A stretch of DNA of 64,000 nt from Dyella_D sp052115385 (lineage in GTDB: Bacteria > Pseudomonadota > Gammaproteobacteria > Xanthomonadales > Rhodanobacteraceae), in assembly GCF_052115385.1 (NCBI RefSeq), contig NZ_JBFRGP010000001.1:682001-746000 (forward strand). The letters run 5' to 3'. Of the stretch, positions 42,611 through 51,305 are shown in pieces; the stretch's first letter is position 1; each line of letters begins with the position of its first letter. A program made the position numbers and the translations under genes. The notes beneath the pieces were generated by a model. It was not told the origin of the DNA. It worked only from the letters and a program-made list of their open reading frames with translations, and searched no databases.

Positions 42611-42648
42611 TTGATGGCTGTCGAACCCGCGCCGTTATCAATTTATTT

Positions 42649-42699
42649 AGTTGACTCTTAATCAATTGGTCGTAAGTTCGAATCTTACACGGCCCACCA
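42649..42699 (+). other. attR: 3' part of tRNA-Lys(CTT)
   Basis: From AGTTGACTCTTAATCAATTGG through the T arm (GTAAG, TTCGAAT, CTTAC) and acceptor strand ACGGCCC to ACCA this equals the 3' two thirds of a bacterial tRNA-Lys gene with anticodon CTT. The D arm is missing and the bases upstream are AT-rich and unrelated, apart from a chance-like GCGCCGT at 42629. A tRNA 3' end at the boundary between phage and chromosome genes marks the right attachment site. The intact tRNA is expected at the left end, outside this window. Confidence 0.8.
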
Positions 42700-42705
42700 A
42701 TTAGG

Positions 42706-42738
42706 AAAGCGCTCAGGGAAACCTGGGCGCTTTTTCTT
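42706..42738 (+). terminator. intrinsic terminator after attR
   Basis: AAAGCGCTCAGG, loop GAAA and CCTGGGCGCTTT form a 12-bp stem with one G-T pair, followed by TTCTTT. It probably ended the tRNA-Lys transcript before integration. Confidence 0.85.
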
Positions 42739-42815
42739 TGGCCGTGCGTTCGATCGACTAGCCCTGCCCTGTGCGCTCGCCCATCCCGCTCGCCGCCGGG
42801 CAGGGCCGGCGAGCG

Positions 42816-43937
42816 TTACTGGCTACGCAACGCGGCGTCGAAGGGTTCGGTGTTATCGCGCAGCCAGTCCAGCCCCAGCGCCCTGAATTCCAGCGGCGCC
42901 ACGCCGTAGGCGCGGCGGAACGCGCGGGTGAAGTCGGATGCGCAACTGAAACCCAGCGCGTCGGCGATCTGCGCAATCGGCGTGGCCCGTGTATGCACCA
43001 GCCGGTTGGCCGCTTCGCGCAAGCGGCAGTTGCGGATAAAGGCTTGCAGGCCGCCTTCCGGTTCGAACATCCGGTACAGCGTGGGGCGCGTGATCGGGAA
43101 GCCGCGCAGCACCTGCTCCGGTTCGAGTTCGCGCGAATGCAGGTTGGCGCGGATGTAGCGCTGGATTCGTCCGAGCATGGCGGCGCGGGCCGCGGCACGC
43201 GCGCTGTGGCTCAGCCGCGAGGTCTTGCCGAACGCCGCCAACACCAGTTCGGTGCCGGTGGCGATGGCGCTCTGTGCATCGTTGTCGCTCATGGCCGGCA
43301 GTTCCCGGCTGAGCATCAGCAGATGCGCGCGCAACAGTTGCATCAGCGGCGTGTGATAGGTGGCCACGTTGCCATGCAGCGACTCGGCATCCGGTATCGC
43401 CGCCTCCACCATGGCGCGCGGCAGGAAGAACGCCATCACGCGCGCCTTGGTTGGCCGGCGCATGACCATCGGCTGGCACATGTCCAGGGCCAGCACGCCC
43501 GGCGTGAATTGCGTCGACTTCTTGTGCGTGCCCGCCTGCGTGTCGGCGATGCCGTCGAGCACGATATGGAAAATGTAATCGTTGAGCTGGTCGGTGGAGA
43601 TCCGCGCCGCGCTGCGGATCTGCGACATGGGGTCGGTGCGGCTGTCGAGGAACTTCGCGTTGCGCAGCACGTAGGTATCGATCTCGCCGCGGAAGCCGCG
43701 GGCGACCTGCGCGCGCGACACCGGCACGTCGAGGATGCGGCCTACGTATTCGCTCCAGGCGAGCATCTGCAGGCGCGAGGTTTCCCTGGCCACCGTGAAG
43801 TGCTGGCGCAGCAGCGTGGGTGCAGCGGACGTATCCGACGGCGGCGGCAGTTCGCGCAGGCGCCGGTAGGCGAGGACATTTCTGACGGCTTCGGTGTAGG
43901 CGGGTTCCGCACTTCCCGTGTGCACTGCGGCGTTCAT
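42816..43937 (-). CDS. AraC-family transcriptional regulator
   Basis: This encodes 373 residues. The N-terminal 240 residues resemble the AraC_binding_2 ligand domain, in which a RGEIDTYVLRNAKFLDSRTDP segment is followed by a HIVLDGIADTQ strand. Residues 270-365 hold the two HTH motifs of AraC/XylS proteins (GFPITRPTLYRMFEPEGGLQAFIRNCRLREAANRL, IAQIADALGFSCASDFTRAFRRAYGVAPLEFR). The ATG at 43937 is chosen, since the frame extends 30 codons upstream into less protein-like sequence. Its target and inducer are unknown. It is the first host gene after the prophage and convergent to it. Confidence 0.88.
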   Translation of the reverse strand: MNAAVHTGSAEPAYTEAVRNVLAYRRLRELPPPSDTSAAPTLLRQHFTVARETSRLQMLAWSEYVGRILDVPVSRAQVARGFRGEIDTYVLRNAKFLDSRTDPMSQIRSAARISTDQLNDYIFHIVLDGIADTQAGTHKKSTQFTPGVLALDMCQPMVMRRPTKARVMAFFLPRAMVEAAIPDAESLHGNVATYHTPLMQLLRAHLLMLSRELPAMSDNDAQSAIATGTELVLAAFGKTSRLSHSARAAARAAMLGRIQRYIRANLHSRELEPEQVLRGFPITRPTLYRMFEPEGGLQAFIRNCRLREAANRLVHTRATPIAQIADALGFSCASDFTRAFRRAYGVAPLEFRALGLDWLRDNTEPFDAALRSQ

Positions 43938-44657
43938 GGCTTTAAGGCCCCCTGGCTTCCCTGATTCGCCAACCTTTGCGGCATCCCTGCAGCTGTCAGG
44001 AACGTGCCGGACCCAGTTGCGTAGCAAGTCCCATGCCTATGCTATGCAACCGCGGAAGGTCCAGGTCAAAGCCTTGGCATGCCCTCAGGTGACCCTCGAT
44101 CCTGGGCGGCCAGGGTAAAAGTCCTCCCTTCAAGGAATCCTCGCCATGCTCGGTTCCGTCTTGGCTTCGAGCAGCGCGAATGCCGCCGGAAATGCTTCCA
44201 ATGCCGCGGATCATGCTGTGAACACCACGCAAGATGAGTGCACGAGCCTGGTGGGGCATCGCGCCTGCATGGCCGCCGGAGAGAACTCGCTGGCGCATCG
44301 GGCGACGCCGCGGCCATGGCCGGCAGCACCGCCGATGCTATCAAGCGAGCCAAGATCGAGCCCGATAGCTGCGTCGTGAAGCTTCGGCCCGGTAGCCGCT
44401 GCGGCACAAGCTGCCGCGGACAGGGCAGCAGTTGCCGCTGCGAGGGAGCTGACGGCCGAACGACGTCTACCTAAGCCTTCTCCACATGGATCGATCCCCG
44501 CTAAAGGGACGACAAGTCGCCGATCAAGCGGCGCGCCCCTATTTTCGGATTTGAACTAAAGACACAGGCAGGGCCAGCGTCCAACACTCGGGCTGGCCCT
44601 AGGCGAGCGATATCGCATCGCCGCGCCGATAGGGCCACCAACGATCGGGGAGAGCCC
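43938..44657 (+). other. 720-bp intergenic region
   Basis: It holds the divergent upstream region of the AraC-type gene and no gene I can support. A frame at 44146-44379 has AAGGA nearby, but after residue 55 its composition becomes shadow-like. A second frame around 44238-44474 is no better. An 8-bp hairpin (GGGCCAGC with GCTGGCCC) spans 44571-44599. A frameshifted small exported or stress protein gene is possible. Confidence 0.4.
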
Positions 44658-44834
44658 ATGTCTGACGATCTGAGCAAGCGCGGCCCGCAGGACGCAGCCA
44701 AGGTGAACATCCATGAAGACTGGGAGGTTCGCTACTGGTGCAAGGCGTTCGGTTGCACGGAGCAGCAGCTGAAGGCTGCGGTGAAGACCGTCGGGGTATC
44801 GGCCGCGGCGGTGCGGCGGCACTTCGGCAAATAA
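44658..44834 (+). CDS. DUF3606 family protein
   Basis: This encodes 58 residues from the ATG at 44658. The sequence SKRGPQDAAKVNIHEDWEVRYWCKAFGCT followed by EQQLKAAVKTVGVSAAAVRRHF is the complete DUF3606 pattern, a family of very small proteins with an N-terminal KRGPQD motif and a helical end. The function of the family is unknown. A terminator follows at 44850. Confidence 0.88.
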   Translation: MSDDLSKRGPQDAAKVNIHEDWEVRYWCKAFGCTEQQLKAAVKTVGVSAAAVRRHFGK

Positions 44835-44849
44835 GCTGGGTGGATGAAC

Positions 44850-44876
44850 GAAGCCCGGTTTAGTGCCGGGCTTTTC
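44850..44876 (+). terminator. terminator of the DUF3606 gene
   Basis: AAGCCCGG, a 7-base loop and CCGGGCTT, followed by TTC, form a compact intrinsic terminator 16 bases after the stop. Confidence 0.75.
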
Positions 44877-44996
44877 ATGCGTCAGGCACAGGCGGGCGAA
44901 TCGATTAAGCTCCCTGGCGCGGACGCCGATGCAGCACGTCTCCAGGCTGCCGCTGTGACGCCCCATCGCCCTCGATATCCGCACCGGAGCTGCCTG

Positions 44997-45449
44997 ATGG
45001 TCACCTTCAGAACCGCCTCTCTGTCCCTGGTCCTGCTGCTGGCATCGGCACTCGGCTTCGCCAAGGACTCCGCCACCAGCGCACTGCACGCCACCCTCAA
45101 GGCACAGGCCGATGCGTGGGACGCGGCGATCGTCAAGAAGGACCGCCAGGCGATCGCCGGCAATATGTCCGAGACGTTCTTCCAGATCGGCAGCGACGGC
45201 GAAACGGCGGACAAGGCGCAGTTCCTGCAGAACCTCACCTCACCGGACCTGGTGATCGAGCCGTACACGGTGGAGGACTTCAAGATCCGCGTCTACGGCA
45301 ACACGGCCTTGCTCAATGGCCGCACCGATATGCACGGCACCTACCAGGGCAAGCCGTTCCGCAGCCATTACCGGTACACCGATACGTACGTGAAGGAAGG
45401 CGCGGTCTGGCGCGTGGTTAACGTGCAGACGACCCGTATCGCGCCGTGA
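44997..45449 (+). CDS. exported DUF4440/NTF2-like protein
   Basis: This encodes 150 residues from the ATG at 44997 with GGAG upstream. Residues 1-22 are a signal peptide (basic start, LSLVLLLASALGFA, cleavage before K-D-S). The rest is the NTF2-like cone fold of the DUF4440 family (LKAQADAWDAAIVKKDRQAIAGNMSETFFQIGSDG, GKPFRSHYRYTDTYVKEGAVWRVVNVQTTRI). The protein would be periplasmic. Members are binding proteins or enzymes of varied and mostly unknown role. Confidence 0.8.
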   Translation: MVTFRTASLSLVLLLASALGFAKDSATSALHATLKAQADAWDAAIVKKDRQAIAGNMSETFFQIGSDGETADKAQFLQNLTSPDLVIEPYTVEDFKIRVYGNTALLNGRTDMHGTYQGKPFRSHYRYTDTYVKEGAVWRVVNVQTTRIAP

Positions 45450-45472
45450 GGGAGGGCGCGCTGCGAGGCTGC

Positions 45473-45688
45473 TCAGGCCTCGGGGCTGACTTCGTCGCCA
45501 GGCAAGGCTTCCCGCAAGTAGCGCACCAGCTTCATCGCGGCCTTCTGGGCCTGGCGCAGCGGTTCGGCGGCCTGGTGCTGCTCCGGCAGCAGGGGCAGGG
45601 CTGCGTCGATATGCATGGCCACGCCGATGGCAAGGGCGAAGTTTCTTAGGTCGCCACGGGTGGGGCGTTCGTTGGCTAAGGGCTGCAT
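45473..45688 (-). CDS. small helical protein of unknown function
   Basis: This encodes 71 residues. A strong GGAGG lies 8 bases before the ATG. The sequence is helical and polar (NFALAIGVAMHIDAALPLLPEQHQAAEPLRQAQKAAMKLVRYLREALPG). There are no membrane or export signals. I do not know its function, though the composition and ribosome site argue that it is real. Confidence 0.65.
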   Translation of the reverse strand: MQPLANERPTRGDLRNFALAIGVAMHIDAALPLLPEQHQAAEPLRQAQKAAMKLVRYLREALPGDEVSPEA

Positions 45689-45785
45689 GGTCGTTTTTCC
45701 TCCGGATTTATCGAATTCTGGAGGCGGGGACTAAGCAAGTCCTTAGGAAAAGTCTGGCTCCCATCAAAAACGAGGTCGCAAACCC

Positions 45786-46178
45786 ATGCCGCTCGAATGC
45801 ATCAATCCCACCAGTCTGCCCATGCCCGAGACCTACACCCAGGTCGTCGTTGCGACGGGCTCCAGGCTGGTCTTCGTATCCGGCCAGGAGCCGGAGGACG
45901 TGCACGGCAAGCTGGTCGGCCAAGGCGACCTTGCGGCGCAGGCACATCAGGTGTTCGCCAACCTGGGCCGGGCGCTTGCTGCCGCCGGTGCTCGCCCTGA
46001 GCATGTCGCCAAGATCACGATCTATGTGGTCAACCACCGGCGGGAATATCTGCCGATCATCGAAGAGGCGCGCGTAGCGCTGTTCGGAAATCACAAGCCA
46101 GCCGACGTGCTGGTGGGGATCGCGACGCTGTCCAATCCCGATTATCTGATCGAAGTCGATGCGATGGCCGTGGTTTAG
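45786..46178 (+). CDS. RidA family protein
   Basis: This encodes 130 residues, the usual length. The Rid pattern is clear: VVVATGSRLVFVSGQEP, DLAAQAHQVFANLGRALAAAGARPEHVAKITIYVV, and the end VGIATLSNPDYLIEVDAMAVV. RidA proteins hydrolyse reactive enamine or imine intermediates. The usual substrate Arg near residue 105 (R-x-x-V) is not obvious here (VLVGIATL), so this may be one of the Rid subfamilies without imine deaminase activity. Confidence 0.88.
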   Translation: MPLECINPTSLPMPETYTQVVVATGSRLVFVSGQEPEDVHGKLVGQGDLAAQAHQVFANLGRALAAAGARPEHVAKITIYVVNHRREYLPIIEEARVALFGNHKPADVLVGIATLSNPDYLIEVDAMAVV

Positions 46179-46216
46179 AACTGAGCGGTAGGCGACCGGC
46201 TTCTTAAGGATATGCC

Positions 46217-47233
46217 GTGATATTGATGATCATTGGGGCGTTGGCCGCGCTCGTGCTTGGCATGGTTGTGCTTGAGCGCCGCGATGCAGCTTTCTACGCC
46301 GGTGAGAGCGTGGGCAGGAACGGTATAAGCGTCCGCGCCAAGGCCATGATCATGTTCGCCAGACTGATCAACGTGCGTGGATGCTGGACGAGCGAGGTGC
46401 GGATTCGCGCGGCCATCGCCAAGGATCGCCAGCAAGGGCCGGCACTTCCTCCCGTCGATTTCGCCCGCCGGTTCGCGCTGGAAAACATCACTCAGTCGGG
46501 TCGGCCGGTCTATCGCGTGGCACCTAAAGCGCAGTCGCCGACAGCTCATGTTTTCTATCTGCACGGCGGCGGTTTCGTTCGCTCGATAACGAGCCTGCAT
46601 TGGGAGTTCGTCGCGAAGCTGGTCGACCGTCTCGGTTGCGAAGTGGTGGTGCCGTTGTATCCGCTGGCGCCGGAGCACGCTGTCGACGACATCCTGGAGT
46701 TTCTGCTGCGGAGCTATCAAGCGGAGCTGGCACGTGCGCCTGGCTTCTGGACGGTGATGGGCGATTCGGCTGGAGCGTCGCTGGTCTTGTCGCTTGCGAT
46801 GCAGTTGCGGAACCTCGAAGCGACGCAGCCGGATCGACTGGTGCTGATGTCGCCTGCGCTCGATCTGAGCCAGGACGATGCGGCGGACAGCAGGAACCCG
46901 AGCGATCCGATTATCGACAGCCGTGCGCTGCCGATCCTTGCCGGTCTCTACGGTCCGGGTCTTGATTCCAAAGAGCCTCGGATAAGCCCGCTGTATGGCC
47001 GTCTGGATGGCCTTCCGAACACCGTCATTTTCGTCGGTACGCGCGAGATCGTTTATCCCTCGGTGCAGCGATTCATGCAGGCGGCCCAGCGTGCAGGCAT
47101 GCCGGCGGTCTTGTTCGAATATCCCGGCATGGTCCACGTCTGGCCTCTATTTCCCATACCAGAGGCGGAGCGGGCGTTCAGCCAGATAGCCCGCGCCCTT
47201 GGACCGTCATGGCCCGATCGGCGGGAAAGCTAG
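46217..47233 (+). CDS. alpha/beta hydrolase, hormone-sensitive-lipase type
   Basis: This encodes 338 residues. A hydrophobic N-terminal segment (3-19) suggests membrane anchoring. The oxyanion-hole motif HGGG is at 116-119, the nucleophile motif GDSAG at 182-186, and a C-terminal GMVHVW supplies the catalytic His, as in alpha/beta-hydrolase fold 3 carboxylesterases. The GTG at 46217 is chosen because AAGGA lies 6 bases before it, with an ATG at 46226 as the alternative. The natural ester substrate is unknown. Confidence 0.88.
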   Translation: MILMIIGALAALVLGMVVLERRDAAFYAGESVGRNGISVRAKAMIMFARLINVRGCWTSEVRIRAAIAKDRQQGPALPPVDFARRFALENITQSGRPVYRVAPKAQSPTAHVFYLHGGGFVRSITSLHWEFVAKLVDRLGCEVVVPLYPLAPEHAVDDILEFLLRSYQAELARAPGFWTVMGDSAGASLVLSLAMQLRNLEATQPDRLVLMSPALDLSQDDAADSRNPSDPIIDSRALPILAGLYGPGLDSKEPRISPLYGRLDGLPNTVIFVGTREIVYPSVQRFMQAAQRAGMPAVLFEYPGMVHVWPLFPIPEAERAFSQIARALGPSWPDRRES

Positions 47234-47377
47234 CCGCTGCGGCATCCGCCCTTGCCGCACCTCCGGCAGTTCTGCAAGATTCGCAAAGTCGGAGACCAGG
47301 GCAGGTTCACTTCATTCCCCATGGGAAGTGCTTGTGATTCCTGTCTTTGAAGCAGGTAAGCACACACGGGGGGATCT

Positions 47378-47818
47378 ATGAAATTACGAATGATGCTGCT
47401 GACAGCAGGCTTGCTGCTGTCGGGCGTGGCGCAGGCCGGTCCGTACACCGAGAAGTTGTCGGCATGCCTGGTCGGGAAAAGCACGATGGATGACCACGTC
47501 GTGATCGTGCAGTGGATGTTCGCGGCGATGTCGCGGCACCCGTCGGTGGCGCCCATGGGTTCGGTGTCCGAAGCCCAGGTCGACAAGGCCAATGCCCGCA
47601 TGGCGGGACTCTTCAGCCGCCTGTTGACCGAGACCTGCAAGGACGAGGCGAAGGCGGCCCTGAAGAACGAGGGCGATGTGGCCATGCAGCAGGGCTTCCA
47701 GGCGCTGGGCCAGGTAGCGGGCCGGGAGCTGTTTCTGAATCCGGACGTCGAAAAGAGCTTGACCGGCATGACGAAGTACATCGACGTGAAGAAGGTGGCG
47801 GAGTTGAGAAACCCCTGA
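47378..47818 (+). CDS. exported protein of unknown function
   Basis: This encodes 146 residues. A clear signal peptide (MKLRMMLLTAGLLLSGVAQA, cleavage before G) precedes a helical domain with two cysteines (SACLVGKST and LTETCKDEAK) that could pair in the periplasm. GGGGGAT precedes the start. A strong terminator follows at 47841. No family is recognised. Confidence 0.75.
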   Translation: MKLRMMLLTAGLLLSGVAQAGPYTEKLSACLVGKSTMDDHVVIVQWMFAAMSRHPSVAPMGSVSEAQVDKANARMAGLFSRLLTETCKDEAKAALKNEGDVAMQQGFQALGQVAGRELFLNPDVEKSLTGMTKYIDVKKVAELRNP

Positions 47819-47840
47819 TTACTGACCGCTCTGGAACAGA

Positions 47841-47870
47841 AAAAAGCCCGCGGCTTTGCGGGCTTTTTTT
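47841..47870 (+). terminator. bidirectional terminator between convergent genes
   Basis: AAAAAGCCCGC, a 6-base loop, and GCGGGC plus seven T. The A-run on the other side lets it serve the minus-strand gene ending at 47876 as well. Confidence 0.9.
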
Positions 47871-47875
47871 ACGGG

Positions 47876-49057
47876 TCAGAGATAACTGAGCCACCACCAG
47901 TCACGGCGCTGCCGCACATCCGCAAACCATTTGCATAGCGGGTAAAGCGACACCACGACGAGCCCCCAGACCAGATAAACCACCGGCAATCCGAAATCCC
48001 AGCCGGGCGGCGCGGTAAATGGAAAATGCGCGAGATCCGGCGACTGGAAAATATTCGCCACCGTTCCATAGCGCATCCAGCACGCCACGACCGCGAGTGC
48101 ATGGATCAGATAGAAATGCACGATATAGAAGAACAGCGGCACCCGTCCGATGACATGCGCCGGGCGAAGCAGGGCAGGGACGCCGCGCTCGAACAGGCGC
48201 AGGAGCAGCAAGGCCGGCCCCAGCGTCATCATCAGGTACAGCAGCGACGGTGGGTATTTATTGGTATTCAAGAACGACATGAGCGTGAACAGCGGCGTCT
48301 GCTGCGCACTCCAGGGCAGCGGATCGCCATAGACGTTCCACCAGCGCAGCGCCACGAATCCGATCACGAGCGCGACCCCGAGCCAAAGCAGCAGCGATCG
48401 CCTGGCGCGATCCGGCCACTCGTACGCCGCACCCAGCACATAGCCCATGGCCGTCACGCCGATCCATGGAACCAGCACATAGCCCGCAAAGACCAGGTGG
48501 TCGCCGACTGCGAACAAGGGCCCGGATTGATGCAGCAAATGCCACAGCGGTGCCCACGCGCCGAACTGCGCGGCGTCAATCGTATCCAGCGTATTGTGTC
48601 CCGCGATCAGCGCCAGGCCGAACGCGGCGACAAGCCATCGCGGTAACCAGATCAGCCCAGCCAGCACGATCATCGCCCAGCCCAGTGCCCACAGCACCAC
48701 CAGCAGCGTCACCTGATAATCGACGTTGAACTGCAGCGCGAAGCGCATTACCACTGCGTCGAGAAAGATCAGCCATAGGCCGCGGGTAAGCAGAAACCGG
48801 GCGAGCGCCGGCTTCGACATGCGCCGCAAGGTCAATGCGGCGCTGGTGCCGGCGAGCAGGAAGAACACCGGTGCACAGAGATGCGTGATCCAGCGAGTGA
48901 AGAACAGCGCGGCTGTGGTGGTCGCCAGATCGGTCGGCTGCGAACTCAGGCTGCCGAAGAAATCGCGCGAATGATCCAGCGCCATGATCACGATAATGAC
49001 GCCGCGCAACAGATCGATGGATTCGATCCGACTGCGCTGAAGCGAGCCTGCCGCCAT
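47876..49057 (-). CDS. DUF1624-type multipass membrane protein
   Basis: This encodes 393 residues with about ten hydrophobic segments. The N-terminal IESIDLLRGVIIVIMALDHSRDFF, with the conserved Arg-Gly and Asp-His, marks the heparan-alpha-glucosaminide N-acetyltransferase-like (DUF1624) family. These membrane proteins are thought to transfer acyl groups to sugars, by relation to HGSNAT. Substrate and pathway here are unknown. Confidence 0.82.
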   Translation of the reverse strand: MAAGSLQRSRIESIDLLRGVIIVIMALDHSRDFFGSLSSQPTDLATTTAALFFTRWITHLCAPVFFLLAGTSAALTLRRMSKPALARFLLTRGLWLIFLDAVVMRFALQFNVDYQVTLLVVLWALGWAMIVLAGLIWLPRWLVAAFGLALIAGHNTLDTIDAAQFGAWAPLWHLLHQSGPLFAVGDHLVFAGYVLVPWIGVTAMGYVLGAAYEWPDRARRSLLLWLGVALVIGFVALRWWNVYGDPLPWSAQQTPLFTLMSFLNTNKYPPSLLYLMMTLGPALLLLRLFERGVPALLRPAHVIGRVPLFFYIVHFYLIHALAVVACWMRYGTVANIFQSPDLAHFPFTAPPGWDFGLPVVYLVWGLVVVSLYPLCKWFADVRQRRDWWWLSYL

Positions 49058-49330
49058 GCCGTTTCCCCTGTCACCGATGAAAGATCGAGTCCAGGGCGGC
49101 TGGGTACTTCCGTATCGCTGACGACGGCCCTGGGTGGCCTCTACCTGCGGATGCAGGAGAGCGTAGCACTCCGGGCCGGTCTGCCTGCCGACAGCGGTGG
49201 AGGATGATCGCAGGCATCGATTGCGCGATCATCCTCTTTGATCTAGCTTCAGCACTTGGCCCATGGGACCGCAGCGCTCCCTGGGCCTGGGGAGTCAATC
49301 ATGCAGCGCTGCGCACATGAGGGGACACCA
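49058..49330 (+). other. 273-bp intergenic region
   Basis: It separates the minus-strand DUF1624 gene from the small exported protein. I see no gene. A palindromic segment around 49205-49235 (GATGATCGCAGG near GCGATCATCCT) may be a weak terminator or operator. Confidence 0.35.
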
Positions 49331-49525
49331 ATGAAAAGGATCTTGGGTGCCTTGGCGCTGGCCGCCATCGTGTTTGCCGTGCAGGCGGGTGATGCTGTTC
49401 CGGCAGGCGGAATACACCAGCCTTATTCGAATGCGCCAGTCTGTCCGGACGGGTGGACGGCGGTTCGGGTTAAAGAGAACGGAGTGTGGACGTGGATCTG
49501 CGTGCCCCTTCCGGGCGGTGGCTGA
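49331..49525 (+). CDS. small exported protein
   Basis: This encodes 64 residues. A signal peptide (MKRILGALALAAIVFAVQAG) is followed by about 44 residues with one Cys pair (APVCPDGWTAVRVKENGVWTWICVPLPGGG). That pair and the Trp-containing strand suggest a tiny disulphide-stabilised beta hairpin. GGGGA precedes the ATG. The function is unknown. Confidence 0.65.
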   Translation: MKRILGALALAAIVFAVQAGDAVPAGGIHQPYSNAPVCPDGWTAVRVKENGVWTWICVPLPGGG

Positions 49526-49531
49526 TTGTTG

Positions 49532-49565
49532 ATTGGGTTCTGAATAAAATTGGGTTCTGAATAAA
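49532..49565 (+). repeat. 17-bp tandem duplication
   Basis: ATTGGGTTCTGAATAAA is present twice in direct succession (49532-49548, 49549-49565), between the small exported protein gene and its terminator. Confidence 0.9.
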
Positions 49566-49590
49566 AAGCCCCCTCGAAAGAGGGGGCTTT
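49565..49590 (+). terminator. intrinsic terminator
   Basis: AAAGCCCCCTC, loop GAAA, GAGGGGGCTTT form an 11-bp stem and fit the end of the small exported protein transcript. Confidence 0.85.
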
Positions 49591-49712
49591 CAGTTTGCGG
49601 CGCGTATGAACATGCCACCGCCCCACCACCGCCCCCAGGGCGGACACTTAAAATTCGGAAGAGAAGCTGCAAGTCTCTCCTCTGCCATGATCTCTTATCG
49701 TGGGAGCTAAGG

Positions 49713-50339
49713 ATGAGTACCGACCGTGATACCGTGAGGTCCTATGACATGGCCGCGGCACAGTACGCTGCCGAGGCCGCGGCCATGCCCGCATGGGTCG
49801 CGATGGAGATCGATGCGTTCGTCGCAGCGCTGGATGGTTCGGGAAGAGTGCTGGAGATCGGAAGCGGCGGCGGACGAGATGCGCTTGAGCTCGAGCTCAG
49901 AGGAATGGACGTCCGTCGCACCGATGTTTCGAAGGGTTTCGTCGAACTGCTTCGCCAGAATGGCTTCGAGGCCGACCAGTTGGATCCTTTGACAGACGAG
50001 CTGGCCGATCCACGGTGTCCCGACGCGCCATACGACGGCATCTGGGCCTGCGCCTGCCTGATCCATGTTGCGCGCGAGGATTTCGGCACGGTGCTTGGAC
50101 GGCTTGCAGGCGCAACCCGGGCCGGTGGTCAACTACACGTCTCAGTCAGAGATGGCGATGGCGAGGGTGTGTCCGCCCACGGCAGCACGGCATCACCGCG
50201 GCGTTACGTCGAGACGTACTGGCGCGAGCCTGACTTACGATCCGCTCTCACCGACGCCGGCTGGATAGTCAGCGGGATACGTCGTTGCATGGGACGCCCC
50301 GATGATTGGTGGCTGAGCGTTCGGGCCAGCCGGGCATGA
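49713..50339 (+). CDS. class I SAM-dependent methyltransferase
   Basis: This encodes 208 residues. Motif I is VLEIGSGGGRDALELELRG at about 46-64, with acidic residues following at strand 2 (RRTDVSKGFVELL) and a motif near DGIWACACLIHV. This is the Methyltransf_11/25 fold. The target molecule is unknown. The start is supported by TAAGG upstream. Confidence 0.85.
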   Translation: MSTDRDTVRSYDMAAAQYAAEAAAMPAWVAMEIDAFVAALDGSGRVLEIGSGGGRDALELELRGMDVRRTDVSKGFVELLRQNGFEADQLDPLTDELADPRCPDAPYDGIWACACLIHVAREDFGTVLGRLAGATRAGGQLHVSVRDGDGEGVSAHGSTASPRRYVETYWREPDLRSALTDAGWIVSGIRRCMGRPDDWWLSVRASRA

Positions 50340-50464
50340 CGTGAGCAGGGCCCGGCTTGAATGAACGTGGTGCGCGCCCCTCGTATACAGCGTCGGATCG
50401 CATGGAATGAACGAGAGCGATGCTCCAGGTTCGCTTTCGATCTGAAGCGGCTGTACGGCAGGCA

Positions 50465-50496
50465 TAAAAAAACCCGCATATGCGCGGGTTTTTTCT
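50465..50496. terminator. bidirectional terminator
   Basis: AAAAAACCCGC and GCGGGTTTTTT flank a short loop. It can end the methyltransferase transcript from the left and the tRNA-Leu transcript from the right. Confidence 0.8.
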
Positions 50497-50536
50497 GATC
50501 CATCTGGACTCTACGAGACGTCCTGAAACCATCTCT

Positions 50537-50622
50537 TGGTACCGGTGAGAGGACTCGAACCTCCACTCTGTCGCCAGAAGCGGATTTTGAGTCCGCCGCG
50601 TCTACCATTCCGCCACACCGGC
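50537..50622 (-). tRNA. tRNA-Leu(CAA)
   Basis: Read on the minus strand the 86 bases start GCCGGTGTGGCGGAATGG and end CACCGGTACCA. The anticodon loop is CTCAAAA, giving anticodon CAA, and the long variable arm is typical of tRNA-Leu. The 3' CCA is encoded. Confidence 0.95.
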
Positions 50623-50648
50623 ATTGCAAGCGGGTAATTATGCCGGCT

Positions 50649-51233
50649 TCAGTGGACCGGGTCGAGACCCAGCTGGCGGTCGGTGCGTTCGTAGCACTGG
50701 GTGGCGCCGTCCACGGGCTTGAAGATGGCGCAGTGCGTCATCCGGCCGGAGTAGATGTGCAGGCTGACGGCGACGGCGTCGTCGCTGGGGTTGCGGATGG
50801 TGTGGTACTCGTGCGGCGGGATCAGGCTGCCGGCGGAGCCGGGGCCGGCCTGGATCGAGCCGACGGGCTGGAAGCGCCACTGGCCGTCCTGGTCGGCGAG
50901 GCGCTCGTACTGGATCACTTCCAGCGCGCCGCTCCATACGCCTTCGACGCACCACATGCCGCAGTGGTCGTGGATAGGGGTGCCCTGGCCGGGGCCCCAG
51001 GTCATCGCGACCACGCAGTAGTCGTGGTCTTCGCTGCGGTAGAGCTCGCGGCGGGCGTAGCGGCCCTCGACGGTCTCGAAGACGCACTCGGGGAGCAGTA
51101 CTTGCTGGCCGCGGATCAGCTGGCACAGGCTGTTGCGCAGGCTGTCGGTGATCTCGGGCGTGCTCGGCTTGCTGACGGCAGTGTCGATGGCGTCGATGAG
51201 CTGGCGACTGCCGGGGAATTCCACGGTAAGCAT
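50649..51233 (-). CDS. cysteine dioxygenase family protein
   Basis: This encodes 194 residues with a cupin fold. The iron ligands appear as H88 and H90 (PIHDHCGMW) and a His near 141-144 (PPHEYH). The family oxidises cysteine, or 3-mercaptopropionate in the bacterial variants, to the sulphinic acid. It lies 72 bases behind metX on the same strand, linking it to sulphur amino acid metabolism. The substrate cannot be decided by eye. Confidence 0.88.
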   Translation of the reverse strand: MLTVEFPGSRQLIDAIDTAVSKPSTPEITDSLRNSLCQLIRGQQVLLPECVFETVEGRYARRELYRSEDHDYCVVAMTWGPGQGTPIHDHCGMWCVEGVWSGALEVIQYERLADQDGQWRFQPVGSIQAGPGSAGSLIPPHEYHTIRNPSDDAVAVSLHIYSGRMTHCAIFKPVDGATQCYERTDRQLGLDPVH

Positions 51234-51305
51234 GTGATTCTCGGGAAAGGCGTTGCGACGGGGCCGATCTTACCAGTCCGGGGCCGAGGCGGCGGGGCGG
51301 GGCGT

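Noticed and set aside
42629..42699. Complete tRNA-Lys(CTT) gene
   Set aside because: The upstream GCGCCGT pairs with six of the seven acceptor bases, but there is no D arm and the segment is 5 bases short of the usual length. A 3' fragment at attR explains it better.
44146..44474. Possible small genes in the AraC-DUF3606 interval
   Set aside because: A ribosome site is present for one frame, but the composition deteriorates and no family is recognisable. Recorded as an intergenic region instead.
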